A DNA stretch of 9,048 nt from Spirochaetota bacterium (GTDB taxonomy: Bacteria; Spirochaetota; Spirochaetia; Treponematales; Breznakiellaceae). Positions 6,472-9,048 of the stretch are shown in pieces. The stretch's first letter is position 1. Every line of letters starts with the position of its first letter. The notes beneath the pieces are model-generated. The model worked only from the letters and a program-made list of their open reading frames with translations. It searched no databases and was not told the origin of the DNA. Both the position numbers and the translations under genes were made by a program. The stretch covers positions 1-9,048 of the forward strand of contig JAEXTK010000220.1 in NCBI GenBank assembly GCA_023406985.1. The letters are read 5' to 3'.

Positions 6472-7415
6472 CCGACATCGTCACCGTCGCCTTCGTCACG
6501 GGCCTCATCGGCGCGACGCTCCGCATGGCGACGCCCATCATGTTCGCCACCCTGGGCGAGATACTCACCGAGCGGGCGGGGGTCCTCAACCTCGGCGTGG
6601 AGGGGATCATGCTCATGGGCGCCATGACGGGCTTCCTCGTCACGAGCGTCACGGGCAGCCCCTGGGCGGGCGTCGCCGCCGCCGCCGCCGTGGGGATGGC
6701 CCTGTCCCTCCTCATGGCCGTCCTCTCCGTCCACCTCGGCCTGAGCCAGCACGTCTCGGGCCTCGGCATCACGCTCCTCTGCACGGGGCTGGCCATGTAC
6801 GTCTACCGGCTCACCTTCGGCTCGCCCCTCGTGCCCCCGACGGTGGAGCCTTTCAAGCAGATCGCCCTCCCGGTCTTGAGCGGGATACCGATCCTCGGCC
6901 CCTCGGTCTTCACCCAGTACGCCCTGGTGTACGTCGCCTGGCTCCTGGTTCCCGCGCTCTCGATCTTCCTCTATAAAACGCGCGCGGGCCTGGCCGTGCG
7001 GACCGTGGGCGCGAACCCCTTCGCGGCCGACACCGTGGGCGTGAACGTCAACCGGACGCGCACCCTCTGCCTCGTCGTCGGGGGCGCCCTCATGGGCGTG
7101 GGCGGCGCCTTCCTCACGCTGGCCCACCAGAACATGTTCCTCCTGGACGTGATCGGCGGGCGGGGCTGGATTGCCATCGCCATGACGATCTTCGGCAACT
7201 GGGACCCCCTGCGCGGAGTCCTCGGCGCCCTCGTCTTCGGCTTCCTGGACGGCCTCCAGCTCAGGCTCCAGGGCGCGGGCTTCGATATCCCCTTCCACCT
7301 CTTCCTCGTCATCCCCTACGTGGTGACCATCTTCGCCCTCGTGAGCGTGTCGCGGAAGGCGAGCGTCCCCGCGGGCCTCCTCAAGCCGTACCGCAGGGAG
7401 GAGAAGGGCGGCTGA
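6468..7415 (+). CDS. ABC importer permease 2 (BPD_transp_2, YufQ/NupC-like)
   Basis: Second channel subunit of the inner-membrane importer. 315 residues, about eight hydrophobic segments. ATLGEILTERAGVLNLGVEGIMLMGA at about 27-52 is the diagnostic N-terminal stretch of the second BMP/nucleoside-type permease, and RTVGANPFAADTVGVNV (178-194) is the matching ATPase-contact loop. IAIAMTIFGNWDPLRG (235-250) is also family-typical. The size fits. ATG 6468 lies in an ATGA overlap with permease 1, behind GGAGAGG (6456-6462) at a good distance. Last gene of the operon: hairpins and a new promoter follow. Confidence 0.92.
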   Translation: MTDIVTVAFVTGLIGATLRMATPIMFATLGEILTERAGVLNLGVEGIMLMGAMTGFLVTSVTGSPWAGVAAAAAVGMALSLLMAVLSVHLGLSQHVSGLGITLLCTGLAMYVYRLTFGSPLVPPTVEPFKQIALPVLSGIPILGPSVFTQYALVYVAWLLVPALSIFLYKTRAGLAVRTVGANPFAADTVGVNVNRTRTLCLVVGGALMGVGGAFLTLAHQNMFLLDVIGGRGWIAIAMTIFGNWDPLRGVLGALVFGFLDGLQLRLQGAGFDIPFHLFLVIPYVVTIFALVSVSRKASVPAGLLKPYRREEKGG

Positions 7416-7428
7416 ACCATAGTTCGGC

Positions 7429-7460
7429 GGCGCGCGGGCGCGCCCCTTCCGGGCCCCCGG
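7429..7460 (+). terminator. Tandem GC-rich hairpins after the importer operon
   Basis: GGCGCGC-GG-GCGCGCC (7429-7444) is a perfect short hairpin starting 14 bases after the permease stop. A second, CCGGG-CC-CCCGG (7449-7460), follows at once. There is no T-run beyond CCTTCC, so intrinsic termination would be inefficient or non-canonical. Position between an operon end and a new promoter is the main support. Confidence 0.45.
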
Positions 7461-7488
7461 TCGATCGGAGACTCGAGAGTGAGCTTCC

Positions 7489-7518
7489 TTGACCCCGCGC
7501 CGTCCGAGATGGTACGAT
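7489..7518 (+). promoter_or_regulatory. Sigma-70-type extended -10 promoter for smc
   Basis: TTGACC (7489-7494, 5/6 to the -35 consensus) and TACGAT (7513-7518, 4/6 to the -10) are 18 bases apart. TGG directly before the -10 supplies the extended TGn element. Transcription should start near 7525, leaving a leader of about 75 bases. It makes smc independent of the sigma-54 operon upstream. Confidence 0.7.
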
Positions 7519-7589
7519 TAACGACGGTCGATTCGCACACGAGGTGTAGATCCGTAAACGTACGCGGCGGCCGGCGAGCCGTCGTCGCT

Positions 7590-7602
7590 GGAGCGTAGCT
7601 TG
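7590..7602 (+). promoter_or_regulatory. Shine-Dalgarno and TTG start codon of smc
   Basis: GGAG at 7590-7593 sits six bases before TTG 7600. There is no ATG or GTG between the in-frame stop TAA (7555-7557) and this point. SMC proteins begin with M-F/Y-L-K-x-L-E, which matches translation from this TTG, so the non-AUG start is well supported. Confidence 0.8.
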
Positions 7603-9048
7603 TTCCTCAAGAATCTGGAAATACTCGGTTTCAAATCATTCGCCGATCGCACGCGCGTGGAATTCGCGGACGGGATCACCGCCCTCCTCGGGCCGAACGG
7701 CTGCGGCAAGTCCAACGTCGTGGACGCCATCAAGTGGGTCCTCGGCGAACAGGCATCCAAATCCTTACGGGCCGAGAAGATGGAAGACGTCATCTTCAAC
7801 GGCACCGAAACCCGGAAGGCGCTCAACGTCGCCGAGGTCACCCTCACCCTGGCCAACGAGACGGGCCTCCTGCCCATCGACATGCCGGAGATCCAGATCA
7901 AGCGGCGCCTCTACCGGTCCGGCGAGAGCGAATACTTCGTCAATTCCACCCCCGCCAAGCTCAAGGACGTCCGCGAACTCTTCTGGGATACGGGCGTCGG
8001 CAAGGCCGCCTACTCCGTCATGGAGCAGGGCAAGATCGACCAGGTCCTCTCCTCCAAGCCCGACGAACGGCGCTACCTCTTCGAGGAGGCCGCGGGCATC
8101 ACCCGCTTCAAGGTCCGCGGCGCCGAGGCCGAGCGCAAGCTGGAGAAGACCGAAGAGAACATGAAGCAGGTCGAGGGCATCCTCGGCGAGGTGAAGCGCT
8201 CCTACGACTCGCTCAAGGTACAAGCCGACAAGACCAAGAAGTACCGCGCCCTCCGCGAGGACATCTTCCAGGCGGAGCTCGATATCCAGCTCCTCCGCCT
8301 CAAGCAGTTCAACGCCGAGCGCGACCGGCGGGCGGAGGACCTCACCGAGCGCACGAAGGAACGCGACGCGATCCGCGGCGAGATGGACGCGATCAACCGG
8401 TCCCTGGAAGAGAACATGGACGTGGTCAACTCCATGGAGGCCCGGCTCGTCGAGCACCAGAAGCTCATCTACGGCCTGGCCGTGGAGAAGAACGCCAAGG
8501 AGAAGGAAGCCAAGCTCCTCGCCGAACAGCGCGTGGAGGCGAAGGCCAAGATTCAACAGAACGAGGGCCGGGAGAAGGCCGTCAAGATAAAGATCGAGGA
8601 GCTCCTGGACGACGCGGAGGAGCAGGACGGGGTGGTCCGCGACCTCAAGAAGCGGGTCGAGGATATCGAGAAGAACATCGCAGGGTTCGAGGAGAGCGTG
8701 CAGACCGCGGCTTCCCGGATCGGCGACAACGACGCGGCTTCCCGCCGCGCGGAGGACGACATCCTCCGCGTGGAAGCCGAGCGGGCGACCTGGGAAGGCG
8801 AGCTCGAGGGGATTACCGACGACATCGTGGCCGCCCTGGACGCGGGCCTCAAGGACGCCGGCTACTCCGCGCCCGAGCGTCGCCGCGCGGAGGAGGCCAT
8901 GGAGGCCGCCCTCGGCAAGCTCAAGACCCTCCTCTCCGGCCGCGAGTCCCTGCTCCGCGACCTCGCGGACGCGGCTTCCCGCGCCCAGTCGGGCGGCCAC
9001 GCCTCCCTCGCCGACCTCAAGCGCATCGCCGACCTCGCGGTCGCCGCC
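7600..9048 (+). CDS. smc: Chromosome partition protein SMC, N-terminal part
   Basis: ATP-driven DNA-loop/condensin subunit that organises and helps segregate the chromosome, normally with ScpA and ScpB. 483 codons are visible; the gene runs off the window. The start is TTG. The N-terminal half of the head is classic: FLKNLEILGFKSFADRT (2-18), Walker A GPNGCGKSN (31-39), KWVLGEQASKSLR (45-57), MEDVIFNG (61-68), then the Q-loop stretch MEQGKIDQVLSSKPDERR with Q143 and LFEEAAGITRFK (160-171). From about 172 the sequence is charged, Glu/Lys/Arg-rich coiled coil. After about residue 410 the heptad character weakens (Gly- and Ala-rich, AASRAQSGGHAS), suggesting a break or approach to the hinge. Walker B and signature lie in the unseen C-terminal head. 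Divergence of the MEQGK segment from the more common IGQGR form is noted. Identity is firm; length and hinge cannot be judged. Confidence 0.95.
   Translation, partial: MFLKNLEILGFKSFADRTRVEFADGITALLGPNGCGKSNVVDAIKWVLGEQASKSLRAEKMEDVIFNGTETRKALNVAEVTLTLANETGLLPIDMPEIQIKRRLYRSGESEYFVNSTPAKLKDVRELFWDTGVGKAAYSVMEQGKIDQVLSSKPDERRYLFEEAAGITRFKVRGAEAERKLEKTEENMKQVEGILGEVKRSYDSLKVQADKTKKYRALREDIFQAELDIQLLRLKQFNAERDRRAEDLTERTKERDAIRGEMDAINRSLEENMDVVNSMEARLVEHQKLIYGLAVEKNAKEKEAKLLAEQRVEAKAKIQQNEGREKAVKIKIEELLDDAEEQDGVVRDLKKRVEDIEKNIAGFEESVQTAASRIGDNDAASRRAEDDILRVEAERATWEGELEGITDDIVAALDAGLKDAGYSAPERRRAEEAMEAALGKLKTLLSGRESLLRDLADAASRAQSGGHASLADLKRIADLAVAA

Noticed and set aside
7416..7599. tRNA or small RNA gene before smc
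   Set aside because: No acceptor/T-arm pairing or GGTTCGA-type loop was found; the gap is explained by hairpins, a promoter and a leader.
1..9048. CRISPR array, insertion sequence, phage or defence genes
   Set aside because: No spaced direct repeats, transposase or integrase motifs, or terminal inverted repeats with target duplications were seen; base composition is even across the genes.

Overview
The window is GC-rich (roughly two-thirds G+C by eye) bacterial DNA, densely packed with ordinary chromosomal genes. No mobile element, CRISPR array or RNA gene is visible. The substrate-binding protein has a signal-peptidase I leader and no lipobox, which fits a diderm with a periplasm. A textbook -24/-12 (sigma-54) promoter shows the organism should have RpoN. 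The SMC head (Q-loop stretch MEQGKIDQ) and the gene set would fit a GC-rich spirochaete, but that is a low-confidence impression and no marker here fixes the taxon.

Layout. 1-435 (minus): 5' part of a biotin-protein ligase gene, cut by the window edge. 550-1329 (plus): metallo-beta-lactamase-fold hydrolase, divergent from the ligase. 1304-2605 (minus): cytosine deaminase CodA, convergent with the hydrolase and overlapping its 3' end by 26 bases. 2606-2803: 198-base divergent control region with the sigma-54 promoter and a leader hairpin. 2804-7415 (plus): four-gene ABC import operon of the BMP/nucleoside type: binding protein, tandem ATPase and two permeases. The last three are translationally coupled by ATGA overlaps. 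A long perfect inverted repeat separates the binding-protein gene from the ATPase gene. 7416-7599: weak terminator-like hairpins followed by a good extended -10 promoter. 7600-9048 (plus): 5' third or more of smc, starting with TTG and running off the window.

How the parts fit. The importer belongs to the family that takes up nucleosides or nucleobases. It sits back-to-back with a cytosine deaminase whose metal, catalytic and substrate-binding residues are all present at the E. coli CodA positions. The simplest reading is a scavenging module: import of cytosine or a related pyrimidine, deamination to uracil, and release of ammonia. Sigma-54 control of the transporter would tie this to nitrogen supply. 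The substrate and the regulatory logic are inferences; gene identities, the promoter match and the inverted repeats are read from sequence.

The most notable signals are the sigma-54 promoter with possible upstream activator repeats, the hairpin right after the predicted transcription start, the structured element after the binding-protein gene, and an insertion in the biotin ligase catalytic domain. No wholly unfamiliar system was recognised.
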